Positions 41,400 through 53,704 of a stretch of 64,000 nucleotides of DNA are shown here, in pieces; the stretch's first letter is position 1, and the number at the start of each line of letters is the position of its first letter. The notes below the pieces were generated by a model. It was not told where the DNA came from. It saw only the letters and a program-made list of their open reading frames with translations, and did no database searches. The DNA comes from Pseudomonas xantholysinigenes (GTDB lineage Bacteria; Pseudomonadota; Gammaproteobacteria; Pseudomonadales; Pseudomonadaceae), in assembly GCF_014268885.2 (NCBI RefSeq), contig NZ_CP077095.1, forward strand, positions 4,974,001-5,038,000, given 5' to 3'. A program made the position numbers and the translations under genes.

Positions 41400-42854
41400 G
41401 TGAACCGGCCCACGCCCGTCAAACCCGACAATTTCTTCCTGATGATCTACCGAGCCCTGAGCCAGCGCCGAATTCCCTTGGCCCTGCGCATCGCCAGCCA
41501 CAATATTTTCCTGGTGGCCCTGGCCCTGGTGATCTACGCCTGTGTCATGGGCCTGCAGTTCAAGCAGGCCATGCATGAACAGGCCGACGCCGTGGGCCAG
41601 AGCCTGACCACGCAGACCGCCACCTCGGCCACCGAGCTGCTGGTGTCCAACGACATCCTCAGCCTCAACGTACTGCTCGGCAACCTGGTGAAGAACCCGC
41701 TGGTGGCCCATGCCGCCATCTACAGCGTGGACAACCGGATCCTCGCCGAGGCCGGCCAGCGCCCGCGCAACAGCTTGCTGGGCGAAGCCGAAGGCGTGTA
41801 CCAGACCAAGATCACCTTCCAGGACGTGACCGCCGGCCAACTGCGCATCAGCCTGGACATGAGCCAGTTCCAGCAGCCGATGCTGATCAGTCTGCAGAGC
41901 ATGGGCATTCTCGCCGCCATTCTGCTGGCCCTGGCCTTGACCCTGAGCCTGCGCCTGGGGCGTTTCATCTCCACCCCGCTGCTGCAGCTACGCGTGTGGC
42001 TGCGTGATCCGCACCCCTATACCCCGGCCATTGAGCGCCAGGACGAGATCGGCGATCTCGCCCGCCAGCTGCATGCGCGCCTGGCCCCACCGCCGCCACC
42101 GGAACCCGAGGTCGAGGACGAGGAAGACGACTTCGACGACCTGCCGGCGCCCAAGGCAGCCCCGAAAGCGAAAGCCGTCGCCTTGACCCAGGCGCATGAC
42201 GAGGACGACGACGATGCCTTCGCCGACCTGATGGACGAACAGAGCGAGCCGGCCAAGCCGGCCGTGGTCGAGTCCGACGAGCCGCAGCACAGCGCCGTGC
42301 TGGCCGTGCAACTGGGCTCCCAGGAGCAACTGCGACGCCTGCCGCGCACGCGCCTGACCGAGCTGCTGGAGCGCTACCGCGACTGCCTGGACCAAGCAGC
42401 CTCGCTGTACGAAGGGGAAGTCCACACCCTCAACGACGGCAGCACCCTGCTGCTGTTCCACAGCCGTGACAGCGGTGAAGACTATCTGACCAACGCCATC
42501 TGCTGTGGCGAGCTGTTGCGCGCCCTGGGTCATGCCCTGCAGATCGAAGTGGCCGATAGCGGCATCACCCTGCAATTGCAGCTGGGGTTGGTGCTGGCCG
42601 ACGACCTGCAAGGCCTGGATCAGGTCGACCTGCTGATGACCGAACAAGCCCAGGACGCCCTGGCGCTGTCGCAGCACAGCCGCAACCTGCTGCTGGTGGA
42701 GCGACGCATCAGCGATGACGCCCTGGTGCGCCAGCGCGCCCGCATCCGCCCGATCGCCAGCCCCGAGGGCGCCTGCTGCGTGGAGCGCCTGATGGAGCCG
42801 TACCCGTCGATGCTCGAGCGCCAGCTGGCGCGGATGGACGAGCGCCGGGGCTGA
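41400..42854 (+). CDS. HAMP-domain membrane protein, AhpA/YtjB-like
   Basis: 484 residues. TM1 (LVALALVIYACVMGLQF), a ~115-residue periplasmic segment, TM2 (MGILAAILLALALTLSLRLG) and a HAMP-like region (TPLLQLRVWLRDPHPYTPAIERQDEIGDLARQL), then an acidic linker very rich in Asp and Glu (residues ~235-285) and a ~170-residue cytoplasmic domain that resembles a degenerate cyclase fold. It is divergent from serB, a place held by ytjB (smp) in enterobacteria. The start could be GTG 41400 (SD GAAGAG) or the downstream ATG at 41442. Function unknown. Confidence 0.75.
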   Translation: MNRPTPVKPDNFFLMIYRALSQRRIPLALRIASHNIFLVALALVIYACVMGLQFKQAMHEQADAVGQSLTTQTATSATELLVSNDILSLNVLLGNLVKNPLVAHAAIYSVDNRILAEAGQRPRNSLLGEAEGVYQTKITFQDVTAGQLRISLDMSQFQQPMLISLQSMGILAAILLALALTLSLRLGRFISTPLLQLRVWLRDPHPYTPAIERQDEIGDLARQLHARLAPPPPPEPEVEDEEDDFDDLPAPKAAPKAKAVALTQAHDEDDDDAFADLMDEQSEPAKPAVVESDEPQHSAVLAVQLGSQEQLRRLPRTRLTELLERYRDCLDQAASLYEGEVHTLNDGSTLLLFHSRDSGEDYLTNAICCGELLRALGHALQIEVADSGITLQLQLGLVLADDLQGLDQVDLLMTEQAQDALALSQHSRNLLLVERRISDDALVRQRARIRPIASPEGACCVERLMEPYPSMLERQLARMDERRG

Positions 42855-42869
42855 GATTTAGGGGTTACG

Positions 42870-43000
42870 CGATCCCTGTAGGAGCGGCCTTGTGTCGCGA
42901 AAGAGGTGCGAAGCGCCCCCAGGGTCTTCGTTCTATCTGAAATCCCCGGGGCTGCTTTGCAGCCCTTTCGCGACACAAGGCCGCTCCTACAGGGGATCGT
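42870..43000. repeat. Inverted REP pair
   Basis: Two facing REP units with intact CT-core 13-mers at 42876-42888 (minus sense) and 42980-42992 (plus sense), immediately before a bidirectional terminator. Confidence 0.87.
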
Positions 43001-43024
43001 GCTCCTGGCTGGGACAAGTCACAC

Positions 43025-43054
43025 AAAAAAGCCCGCATCGCTGCGGGCTTTTTT
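43025..43054. terminator. Bidirectional Rho-independent terminator
   Basis: AAAAAAGCCCGCATCGCTGCGGGCTTTTTT: A run, GCCCGC stem, T run, usable from both sides by the converging HAMP-protein and lipoprotein genes. Confidence 0.93.
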
Positions 43055-43067
43055 GTTTCTGCGAGTA

Positions 43068-43778
43068 TCAGAAGCGGAACACTTCCATATCGGTACGAAT
43101 CGGCGAGGCCATCGGGATCTTCGGCTTCTCCGGCTCTTTCTTCACCTGTACCGGCGCGGCCTGCTTGCGCGGGGCCTCTTCGGCGATGGCCGGTTGGTTG
43201 GCCAGTGGCTTGACCGCCGTGCTCAGCTGTTCGGCCAGCTTCTGCAGCAATTGCCCTTGGGCCTGGACCTGGGCCGACTCACTGCCGGCATGCGGCTGCT
43301 CGAGGTGGACGATGCGGTTGTCACGCACCTGGCCGCGACGATCGAGCACGCGCCACTGGGCGTCGAGAATCGCCGGCTGGTTCTTGCCGGAGTCCAGGCG
43401 GGTGATCGACAGCAGCACCTGCACGTCCGGGGTGAAGCCCGCACTGGCCGGCGCCAGGACCACGCGTTGGCTATCCAGGCGCCAGGCCAGCTGGCGCACC
43501 AGCAACTGGTCGATATCCGACGAAAGGCTGCCAGCCCAACGACCGTCGGTCGCCGCGGTCAGGCTGCCATCGGTCTGGCGTTGCAAGAAGGTTTCGCGTT
43601 GCAGGTAATCGGCCACCGACACGGGGCCAAGCACCACCGCCATGCCCGCCGCCTGGGTCGGCTGGCCGGGTTCACCGCTGTCGAGCTGATACAGGGCGAC
43701 CGGCTGGTGCATGCTGCACCCGCTCAGGCCCAGCAAGCCAGTCATCAGCAGCGCAAATGGAAGGCGCAGAAATTTCAT
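43068..43778 (-). CDS. PqiC-like (DUF330) lipoprotein
   Basis: 236 residues. Lipobox LGLSGC at the end of an 18-residue signal, then the PqiC/YmbA-type domain (LYQLDSG..., VVLGPVSVADYLQR..., VQVLLSITRLDSG) and a Lys/Pro-rich C-terminal extension. PqiC proteins are outer-membrane partners of MCE lipid-transport bridges (PqiAB, YebST). No MCE or PqiA/B gene is nearby, so its partner must lie elsewhere or it works alone. Confidence 0.82.
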   Translation of the reverse strand: MKFLRLPFALLMTGLLGLSGCSMHQPVALYQLDSGEPGQPTQAAGMAVVLGPVSVADYLQRETFLQRQTDGSLTAATDGRWAGSLSSDIDQLLVRQLAWRLDSQRVVLAPASAGFTPDVQVLLSITRLDSGKNQPAILDAQWRVLDRRGQVRDNRIVHLEQPHAGSESAQVQAQGQLLQKLAEQLSTAVKPLANQPAIAEEAPRKQAAPVQVKKEPEKPKIPMASPIRTDMEVFRF

Positions 43779-43952
43779 TCATCCCATCCAGGCGGTCGTC
43801 ACGGACAGACCGCAGTGATACTCGTATAGATTCAATCGGGCACTCGGCCACGCCGGCGCCGCAAGGGCACTATCATCCGCGAAATAGCGGCCAGACTCCA
43901 GCATTTCCGCCTGAAGCGGCGCCGAAAGCGCCGCTGCAGACGGCCCACTCAC

Positions 43953-46736
<2,784 letters not shown>

Positions 46737-46740
<4 letters not shown>

Positions 46741-47723
46741 GGCCGGGCGCTCCAGCCACCTTGCGGTGCGGCGAAGCGCCAGACCACCGGGCGGGTTTCG
46801 CCGTCGCTGCGTGGGCGATCATTGTTGTCCACACCGATCCAGGCGCCCTCCTTGTCGACCACCAGTGCCTCGGCCAGACCATAGGGCTGTGAGTAACGCC
46901 GCGACTCCACCAGGGCATCGGCGGCGAACGACCAGCAACGCTCGACCGCGCCGCTGTCGGCGTCACGCCGGCAAATGCGGTAGGCATTGCGCTCGAGGGT
47001 ATACAGCTTGCCCTCGAACCAAGCCAGGTCGGCGAAATCCCGCGATACCGGACGCGCGCCGGGAAACTGCGGCGGCTGCATCTCGACTCCGGCCTCGCTG
47101 AGCAGCACGCAGCTGCGCCCGCAGGTCCACACCGACTGCTGGCGCTGGACCGCCAACAACCCGCGGCGCTCCCGCTCGGCGGCCAGCCACAGGCGGTCGC
47201 CCGCCGGATTGATCGCTAAACCTTCGAACAGGGCATTGAAGTGCAACAGCATGCCGCTGGCCCGCGCCTGGCGGACCATGGCCTGGTCGATGCGCAGCCA
47301 GTCCGGCTCGCCTTCCAGCGGCAGCTGCAGCACTGCGGCATGAGCCTCGCTGACGATCAGGATGTTGCCAGCCTGATCACAGGTGATGCCTTCGAAATCC
47401 AGCGCGCCGCCCCGGATATAGGACGCCGCCCAGTTGCGCGACTTCAGGCCCCAGGGCAGGCCGGTATCCGGCGGCTCGGGTGGGGTGAAGGCCAGCGGCT
47501 GGGCGCGCCAGGCAGCCGGCTCCTGCTCAAGCCGGTAGATGCGGTCGTCGTCGCGGTCGGACACCGCCCACAATGCGCCACGGCAAAACGCCAGCCCGGA
47601 CAGGTTGCCGCCGCGCATGCCATCGACCACGTGCTCGCCGGTCAGCTTGAGCTGCGGCCAGTCGTCGGCCCGGGCCTGCAGGGCGAACAGCGCCAGGCAG
47701 GCCAGCAGCAGCGGACGAATCAA
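46737..47723 (-). CDS. Esterase-like-activity-of-phytase family protein, secreted
   Basis: 328 residues with a signal peptide (MIRPLLLACLALFALQARA). The mature part is a beta-propeller-like domain with runs such as NLSGLAFCRGALWAVSDRDDDRIYRL and DFEGITCDQAGNILIVSEAH that define the phytase-esterase-like family. Substrate unknown. Overlaps parE upstream and the retropepsin gene downstream by 4 bp each. Confidence 0.87.
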
Positions 47724-49624
47724 ACCAGGACCTCGGCCAGGTTGCCTTTGGTCTCCAGCCAGTTCTTGCGGTCGCCCGCGCGCTTCTTGGCCAGCAGCAT
47801 GTCCATGATCTCGGTGGTGCCGGCCAGGTCGTCCAGGGTCAACTGGACCAGGCGCCGGGTGTTCGGATCCATGGTGGTCTCGCGCAGCTGCGGCGGGTTC
47901 ATCTCGCCGAGGCCCTTGAATCGGGTGACCTGCGGCTTGCCGCGTTTCTTCTCGGCGACCAGGCGGTCGAGGATACCGTCACGCTCGGCGTCATCCAGGG
48001 CGTAGTAGATTTCCTTGCCCAGGTCGATGCGGTACAGCGGCGGCATGGCCACGTAGACGTGCCCGGCCTCGACCAGCGGGCGGAAGTGCTGGACGAACAG
48101 CGCGCACAGCAGGGTGGCGATGTGCAGGCCGTCGGAGTCGGCGTCGGCGAGGATGCAGATCTTGCCGTAGCGCAGTTGGCTGAGGTCGCTGGCGCCCGGG
48201 TCGACGCCAATGGCCACGGCGATGTTGTGCACCTCCTGGCTGGCCAGGACCTCACCGCCATCGACTTCCCAGGTGTTGAGGATCTTGCCGCGCAGCGGCA
48301 GGATCGCCTGGTATTCCTTGTCCCGCGCCTGCTTGGCCGAACCACCGGCCGAGTCACCCTCGACCAGGAACAGCTCGGCGCGCATCGGATCCTGGCCTGC
48401 GCAGTCAGCCAGCTTGCCCGGCAGCGCCGGGCCCTGGGTGATGCGTTTTCGCTCGACCTTCTTGCTCGCTTTCAGACGACGGCCGGCGTTGCTGATGGCC
48501 AGCTCGGCCAGTTGCATGCCTAGCTCGGGGTGGGCGTTGAGCCACAGGCTGAAGGCGTCCTTGACCACGCCAGAGACGAACGCCGCCGCTTCGCGGGACG
48601 ACAGACGCTCTTTGGTCTGGCCGGAGAACTGTGGCTCCTGCATCTTCATCGACAGCACGAAGCTGATGCGCTCCCAGACGTCCTCGGGGGCCAGCTTGAC
48701 CCCGCGCGGCAGCAGGTTGCGGAACTCGCAGAACTCGCGCATCGCATCCAGCAGGCCTTGGCGCAGACCGTTGACGTGGGTGCCGCCCTGGGCGGTGGGA
48801 ATCAGGTTGACGTAGCTCTCCTGAACGCTGTCGCCACCCTCGGGCAGCCACAGCAAGGCCCAGTCGACGGCCTCCTTGTTACCCGCCAGGCTGCCGCAGA
48901 ACGGCTCGTCAGGCAGGCGCAGGAATTCGCTGACCGAGTCGACCAGGTATGAGCGCAGGCCGTCCTCGTAATGCCACTCGACCTTTTCGCCGGTGCCTTT
49001 GTCCTCGAAGCTGATCGACAGCCCCGGGCACAGCACGGCCTTGGCCTTGAGCACATGCTTGAGGCGGCTGATGGAGAATTTTGGCGAGTCGAAGTACTTC
49101 GGATCGGGGGTGAAGTACACGCTGGTGCCGGTGTTGCGCTTGCCGACGCTGCCGACCACTTCCAGCTCGCTGGCCTTGAAGCCGTCGGCGAAGGTCATCT
49201 GGTATTCGTTGCCATCGCGCTTGACCCGCACGCGGACCTGGCTCGACAGGGCATTGACCACCGAGATGCCGACGCCGTGAAGGCCGCCGGAGAACTGGTA
49301 GTTCTTGTTGGAGAACTTGCCGCCGGCGTGCAGCTTGGTGAGGATCAGCTCGACACCGGACACGCCCTCTTCGGGGTGGATGTCCACCGGCATGCCGCGG
49401 CCATCGTCGCTGACCTCCAGCGAATGGTCGGCGTGGAGGATCACCTGCACCGAACGGGCGTGGCCCGCCAGGGCTTCGTCGACACTGTTGTCGATGACTT
49501 CCTGGGCCAGGTGGTTCGGCCGGCTGGTGTCGGTGTACATGCCCGGCCGCTTGCGGACCGGGTCAAGGCCCGAGAGGACTTCGATGGCGTCTGCGTTATA
49601 GGCGCTAGCGCTGGGATTGGCCAT
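47720..49624 (-). CDS. parE: DNA topoisomerase IV subunit B
   Basis: 634 residues. GHKL ATPase with EVIDNSVDEALAG and DDGRGMPVDIHPEEG, transducer region, TOPRIM domain LVEGDSAGGSAKQARD and the acidic DADSDGLHI. Partner of ParC, which lies two genes further on in the same string. The ATG is preceded by a weak ribosome site; the yqiA-like gene ends 33 bp upstream. Confidence 0.98.
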   Translation of the reverse strand: MANPSASAYNADAIEVLSGLDPVRKRPGMYTDTSRPNHLAQEVIDNSVDEALAGHARSVQVILHADHSLEVSDDGRGMPVDIHPEEGVSGVELILTKLHAGGKFSNKNYQFSGGLHGVGISVVNALSSQVRVRVKRDGNEYQMTFADGFKASELEVVGSVGKRNTGTSVYFTPDPKYFDSPKFSISRLKHVLKAKAVLCPGLSISFEDKGTGEKVEWHYEDGLRSYLVDSVSEFLRLPDEPFCGSLAGNKEAVDWALLWLPEGGDSVQESYVNLIPTAQGGTHVNGLRQGLLDAMREFCEFRNLLPRGVKLAPEDVWERISFVLSMKMQEPQFSGQTKERLSSREAAAFVSGVVKDAFSLWLNAHPELGMQLAELAISNAGRRLKASKKVERKRITQGPALPGKLADCAGQDPMRAELFLVEGDSAGGSAKQARDKEYQAILPLRGKILNTWEVDGGEVLASQEVHNIAVAIGVDPGASDLSQLRYGKICILADADSDGLHIATLLCALFVQHFRPLVEAGHVYVAMPPLYRIDLGKEIYYALDDAERDGILDRLVAEKKRGKPQVTRFKGLGEMNPPQLRETTMDPNTRRLVQLTLDDLAGTTEIMDMLLAKKRAGDRKNWLETKGNLAEVLV

Positions 49625-49657
49625 GGGTTCTCGTCGTCAGTCTGGTGAGTGCAAAAG

Positions 49658-50266
49658 TCAAAATACAGAAAAATCCAGCGCCGCATACTGCCCGCGGGCA
49701 ATTCCGGCGAAGGCCAGCAGCGCCGGCAATTGCCTGGCAAAGCCCTGGTAGCTGTGGTCGCCACCGGCCTGGATGCGCAGGGCGCAAGCACGGTAATAGC
49801 GCTCGGCGTGGCGATAGTCCAGGGTTTCATCGGCGGTCTGCAACCACACTTGATAGCGGGTGGCGTCCTGCGGCGGCGGTACTTCCAGTTCGGCCAGGGC
49901 GTCCACGTGATCCTGGGTCAGCTCCCAGGCCTCATCGGTATACAGGTTGCGCTGGGTGCCGAGGTAGCCGTCGAACAGGCGGTGCGGGGCTACTGCCGGG
50001 TTGACCAGCAAGGCCTTGAGCCCGTGGCGCTCGGCCAGATGGGTGGCATAGTAGCCGCCAAGGGAGCTGCCGACCAGCAGCGGCGCACCAAGCTCGGCGA
50101 TGGCCGCCTCGAGCTGGGCGATGGCCTGGCGAGGATGGTGGTGCAGGGCCGGAACCCGCAGCTGGTCGGCCAGGCCGAGTTGCTGCATCAGCGCCTCGAG
50201 CTGGCGGGCCTTGGTCGACAGCGGCGAGCTGTTGAAGCCGTGGATATAGAGGATGGAACCCGACAT
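49658..50266 (-). CDS. YqiA/YcfP-family alpha/beta-hydrolase esterase
   Basis: 202 residues. The oxyanion strand SILYIHGFNSSP, nucleophile elbow LLVGSSLGGYYATHLA (Ser in GSSLGG) and C-terminal GGDHSYQGF (His) form the triad of the UPF0227 esterases. The start is the ATG of MSGSILYIHGF; a much longer in-frame form would run into REP DNA. Placed between cpdA (556 bp of REPs away) and parE, the same position as yqiA in E. coli. Confidence 0.92.
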   Translation of the reverse strand: MSGSILYIHGFNSSPLSTKARQLEALMQQLGLADQLRVPALHHHPRQAIAQLEAAIAELGAPLLVGSSLGGYYATHLAERHGLKALLVNPAVAPHRLFDGYLGTQRNLYTDEAWELTQDHVDALAELEVPPPQDATRYQVWLQTADETLDYRHAERYYRACALRIQAGGDHSYQGFARQLPALLAFAGIARGQYAALDFSVF

Positions 50267-50366
50267 GCTGCCCCCCGGACGCAAAGATGCGCAGTGTAGC
50301 GTGTTGGAAGGGCATTGGCGCAGCATGGGGTTTTTCGCAACAAAATCTGAGACAGGGTACTGCCCC

Positions 50367-50819
50367 CTGCGGGAGCGGTTTACCCGCGAAGCAAGCGACG
50401 CGGTGTTTGGCACCGGCTACGCCGGTGTTCGCGGCTGAAGCCGCTCCCACAGGGACCGCGCCGACCTAGGGCATGCACCACACCTGTGGGAGCGGGTTTA
50501 CCCGCGAAGCAAGCGCTGCGGTGGCTGGCACCGGCTACGCCGGTGTTCGCGGCTGAAGCCGCTCCCACAGGGACCGCGCCGACCTTAGAGCATGCACCAC
50601 ACCTGTGGGAGCGGGTTTACCCGCGAAGCAAGCGCTGCGGTGGCTGGCACCGGCTACGCCGGTGTTCGCGGCTGAAGCCGCTCCCACAGGGACCGCGCCG
50701 ACCTTAGAGCATGCACCACACCTGTGGGAGCGGGTTTACCCGCGAAGCAAGCGCTGCGGTGGCTGGCACCGGCTACGCCGGTGTTCGCGGGTAAACTCGC
50801 TCCCACAGGGAACACGACG
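50367..50819. repeat. Tandem REP array, ~119-bp period, four units
   Basis: Units begin at about 50367, 50486, 50605 and 50724; the second and third are almost identical and the first is more diverged. Each unit holds one REP pair (GGGAGCGGGTTTACCCGCGAA and a facing TTCGCGGCTGAAGCCGCTCCC) around GGCACCGGCTACGCCGGTG. All use CCCACAG, so none has the CT-core target of the IS110 elements. The array fills the gap between cpdA and the yqiA-like gene. Confidence 0.92.
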
Positions 50820-50822
50820 CAC

Positions 50823-51626
50823 TTAATAGCCTGGACTATCGAAGTCCAGGCTCACCTCGAAATCGCGCGCCCGCTCCACCCCAGTCTCCAACCGTCCGTC
50901 GTCATGCAGCCGCAGCCAGCGATACCCCGGCTGCTCTTCGCTCACCTTGAAATCTTCGCTGCGCGGCGCGAACTGGATGCAGGTCGATGGCGTGGCGAGA
51001 AAACGCATACCGTCGCGCACCTCATCCCATTCCTGATGGATATGCCCCCACAGCAGCGCCTTCACCTGTGGATAACCGCGCAAACGCTGCAAAAGTTCAT
51101 CGGCGTTGCGCAGCCCTATCGGCGCGATCCAGGCACAACCGATATCCACCGGCTGGTGATGGCAGCACACCAGGCAATAGCGTCCACCAGCGCCGGCCAG
51201 CGCCTGGTCGAGCAGCACCAGTTGATCGTCGGCCAACAACCCGAACGTGGCGCCGACCACCGCCGAATCGAGCATGACAATCCGCCAGGCACCGATATCG
51301 GTCACGGTCTGCAGCAACTCCGGCGCCACCTTGGCCATCACCTGTGCTTCGTCATGGTTGCCCGGCAGCCAACGCGACGGCGCGCCCAATACCTGGGTCA
51401 TATCTCGAAAGGCTTCATAGGAGGCGACACTGGCATCCTGGGACAGGTCGCCGGTGCACAGCAGCAGGTCGATGCGCGGCTGCTCCCGGCGCACTTGATC
51501 GATGACATGGCCGAGGCTGTCGCGGGTCTTCAGGCCCAGCAAGCTGCCCACCGGGTCGGCGAACAAGTGGGCATCGGTCAATTGCACCACATGGACGGGT
51601 GACGGGGGATTGGGTGGCTGCGGCAA
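50823..51626 (-). CDS. cpdA: 3',5'-cyclic-AMP phosphodiesterase CpdA
   Basis: 267 residues, a class III metallophosphoesterase. Metal-binding runs LTDAHLF, GDLSQDASVAS, GNHDEAQVM and GHIHQE are intact. It hydrolyses cAMP and so affects Vfr/Crp signalling. The start is TTG (LPQPPNPPSP) with GAGGAGA 8 nt upstream. Follows DUF1249 by 85 bp and precedes a REP array. Confidence 0.94.
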   Translation of the reverse strand: MPQPPNPPSPVHVVQLTDAHLFADPVGSLLGLKTRDSLGHVIDQVRREQPRIDLLLCTGDLSQDASVASYEAFRDMTQVLGAPSRWLPGNHDEAQVMAKVAPELLQTVTDIGAWRIVMLDSAVVGATFGLLADDQLVLLDQALAGAGGRYCLVCCHHQPVDIGCAWIAPIGLRNADELLQRLRGYPQVKALLWGHIHQEWDEVRDGMRFLATPSTCIQFAPRSEDFKVSEEQPGYRWLRLHDDGRLETGVERARDFEVSLDFDSPGY

Positions 51627-51711
51627 CGGCCGTCTCCTCGAGCGGATTCAGCACGGATTATGGCTGCGGATCGGCTTGGCGCAAACACTCGAAACCGACG
51701 CCCGTCACATT

Positions 51712-52164
51712 TCAGCGCACCGCTTCGAGCTCGTGGCCGCAGGCCAGGCAGTGGCTGAGCCATTCACCGAGGAACAGGTTGAGCTGGGCCTTTTCGTCGG
51801 GCTGGTGCATCGCCGTGTTGGGGTACGGGTAAATGCTGCGCAGGCGACGCGTATGCTCGGCGCTGACCACCTCGGCCATGCGCGCGTCGTGGTACACCTG
51901 CACTTCCAGTTCGGGCACCGGCAGCCAGGGCAGGCTGTGCTCCTGACGCACCTTGAGGGTGGTGGTATAGGGGCAGGCCAGCAGCACTTCGAGCACCAGC
52001 ACGCCGAGCATCTGGTCGCCCTGGGTCATGCCGATGCGGCGCGAGCTCTGGGTGGTGCGCATGTCGGGCAGCAAGCGCATCAGCCGGGCATAGTTGGCCT
52101 CGCAGGCCGATTGCAGCCCGACCAGGTCGACCCGATAGCGCTCGCGCAGCAGGTTCACTTCCAC
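51712..52164 (-). CDS. DUF1249 (YqiB-like) protein
   Basis: 150 residues. The family pattern is NYARLMRLLPDMR..., LEVLLACPYTTTLKVRQ and NLFLGEWLSHCLACG. The start is GTG 52164, overlapping the nudF stop by 10 bp. In E. coli the same triplet nudF-yqiB-cpdA occurs in this order. Function unknown. Confidence 0.92.
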   Translation of the reverse strand: MEVNLLRERYRVDLVGLQSACEANYARLMRLLPDMRTTQSSRRIGMTQGDQMLGVLVLEVLLACPYTTTLKVRQEHSLPWLPVPELEVQVYHDARMAEVVSAEHTRRLRSIYPYPNTAMHQPDEKAQLNLFLGEWLSHCLACGHELEAVR

Positions 52165-52772
52165 ATACCTCGCACTTCATCACGATTGAGCGCCAACCAT
52201 TGCAGGCCAATGATCGCCGCTGCATTGCAGATACGCCCATCACGCACCGCCTGCAGCGCATCCTCGAACGGCCACACGCGCACGCGAATGTCTTCGCTTT
52301 CTTCTTCCAGGCCATGCAGGCCACCGGCGCCTTCGCTGACGCAACGGCCCAGGAACAGGTGGACGTACTCGTCGCTGCCGCCCGGAGACGGGAAGTACTT
52401 GGTCATTGGCCACAGCGCCGAAAAACTCAGGCCGGCTTCTTCCTCGGCTTCGCGGTGGGCGACCTCTTCAGGCTGCTCGTCCTTGTCGATCAGGCCAGCG
52501 ACCATCTCGATCAGCCAGGGATTATCGACCTTGCCCATGGCGCCCACGCGGAACTGCTCGATCAGCACCACTTCGTCGCGCTGCGGGTCATAAGGCAGTA
52601 CGCAGACCGCGTCATGGCGCACGAACAGCTCGCGGGTGAATTCGCGGCTCATGCCGCCGGCGAACAATTCGTGACGCAGGTGCAGCTTGTCGAGCTTGTA
52701 GAAGCCCTTGAACAACGGCTCCCGCCGCACGATTTCGACCTGCGTCGGTACTGGATTCAACGTGTCCGTCAT
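52155..52772 (-). CDS. nudF: ADP-ribose pyrophosphatase NudF
   Basis: 205 residues with the Nudix box ending REAEEEAGL after G-x5-E. It hydrolyses ADP-ribose to AMP and ribose 5-phosphate. First gene of nudF-DUF1249-cpdA on the minus strand; divergent from the DUF3298 gene across 185 bp. Confidence 0.95.
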   Translation of the reverse strand: MTDTLNPVPTQVEIVRREPLFKGFYKLDKLHLRHELFAGGMSREFTRELFVRHDAVCVLPYDPQRDEVVLIEQFRVGAMGKVDNPWLIEMVAGLIDKDEQPEEVAHREAEEEAGLSFSALWPMTKYFPSPGGSDEYVHLFLGRCVSEGAGGLHGLEEESEDIRVRVWPFEDALQAVRDGRICNAAAIIGLQWLALNRDEVRGMWK

Positions 52773-52957
52773 GCCAACTCCTTGATGCCGCGTTTAGCGC
52801 ATCGCGCAATCCTACTCTGCGAACCGCCCGGTTTCATCCCTTTCCGTCGACCATTCGGGCGGTCGGGACAGGCGCGGCGCTCTCTGTTAGCTTAGTGGCG
52901 AACCGAAGGCCGCGCAGGCGGTCCAAGGCCGATCATCACTGCCCCGCAAGGATCAAC

Positions 52958-53704
52958 ATGAGGCTAGTCAAACTGACTTCCGTGGCCGTTCTGGCGCTGG
53001 CGCTCGGCGCCTGCCAGAGCCTGTTCACGCCCAACTACCGGGCTCCGCTCGAGGTCAAGCGCGAGGCCTGGGAGCACGTGAAGCCCGGCTGCAGCGAAAG
53101 CGACTGCCCGCTGGTGAACATCGATACCGTGCACTTCCCGGCCCTGCCGAAACTCGACGCCATCGTCGAGAAGCGCCTACTGCAACTGACCGAGGACAAC
53201 CAGCGCGGTACCCCGCCGGCCTCGCTGCAAGCCTATGAACAGACCTATCTGGCCCGCGCCGACAAGCGCAACAGCAGCTACCTGCAGGCCAAGGTACGTG
53301 AACAGCATGACGGGCTGGTGATCGTCGAGCTGTCCAGCTACCTCGACAGCGGCGGCGCCCACGGCATGCCGGGGCGCGGCTTCATCAACTACTCGCGCAA
53401 GCTCGACAAGGTGCTCACGCTGCAGGACATGCTGCTGCCTGGCCAGGAGGCGACCTTCTGGAAGACCGCCGAGGAGTCGCACCGTGCCTGGCTGATCAGC
53501 ACCGGCATGGACAAGGACCCTGAGTTCGTCAAGACCTGGCCGTTCAAGCAATCGCCGCACATTGCCCTGACCTACGGCGCCGTGGTGATCAAGTACGAGG
53601 TGTATGCCATCGCCCCCTACTCCATGGGCCACGTCGAGCTGAAGATCCCCTATCCGCGCCTCAATGGCGTGCTCAAGCCCGAGCTGTTTCCTGGCCGCGG
53701 CTGA
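52958..53704 (+). CDS. RsiV/DUF3298-family lipoprotein
   Basis: 248 residues. Lipobox LALGAC after a 19-residue signal. The mature protein matches DUF3298 with the run SSYLDSGGAHGMPGRGFINYSRKLDKVLTLQDML. The start is the ATG of MRLVKLTS with AAGGA 8 nt upstream. Its 3' end overlaps the converging cytX gene by 32 bp. Related proteins are anti-sigma factor RsiV domains or peptidoglycan-associated lipoproteins; there is no sigma factor gene beside it. Confidence 0.8.
   Translation: MRLVKLTSVAVLALALGACQSLFTPNYRAPLEVKREAWEHVKPGCSESDCPLVNIDTVHFPALPKLDAIVEKRLLQLTEDNQRGTPPASLQAYEQTYLARADKRNSSYLQAKVREQHDGLVIVELSSYLDSGGAHGMPGRGFINYSRKLDKVLTLQDMLLPGQEATFWKTAEESHRAWLISTGMDKDPEFVKTWPFKQSPHIALTYGAVVIKYEVYAIAPYSMGHVELKIPYPRLNGVLKPELFPGRG

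Noticed and set aside
43916..43936. GC-rich hairpin after parC as a terminator
   Set aside because: No T run on the minus strand; noted in the parC entry only.
50367..50819. CRISPR-like periodicity in the cpdA-yqiA gap
   Set aside because: The 119-bp units are repeated along their whole length, without unique spacers, and consist of REP palindromes.
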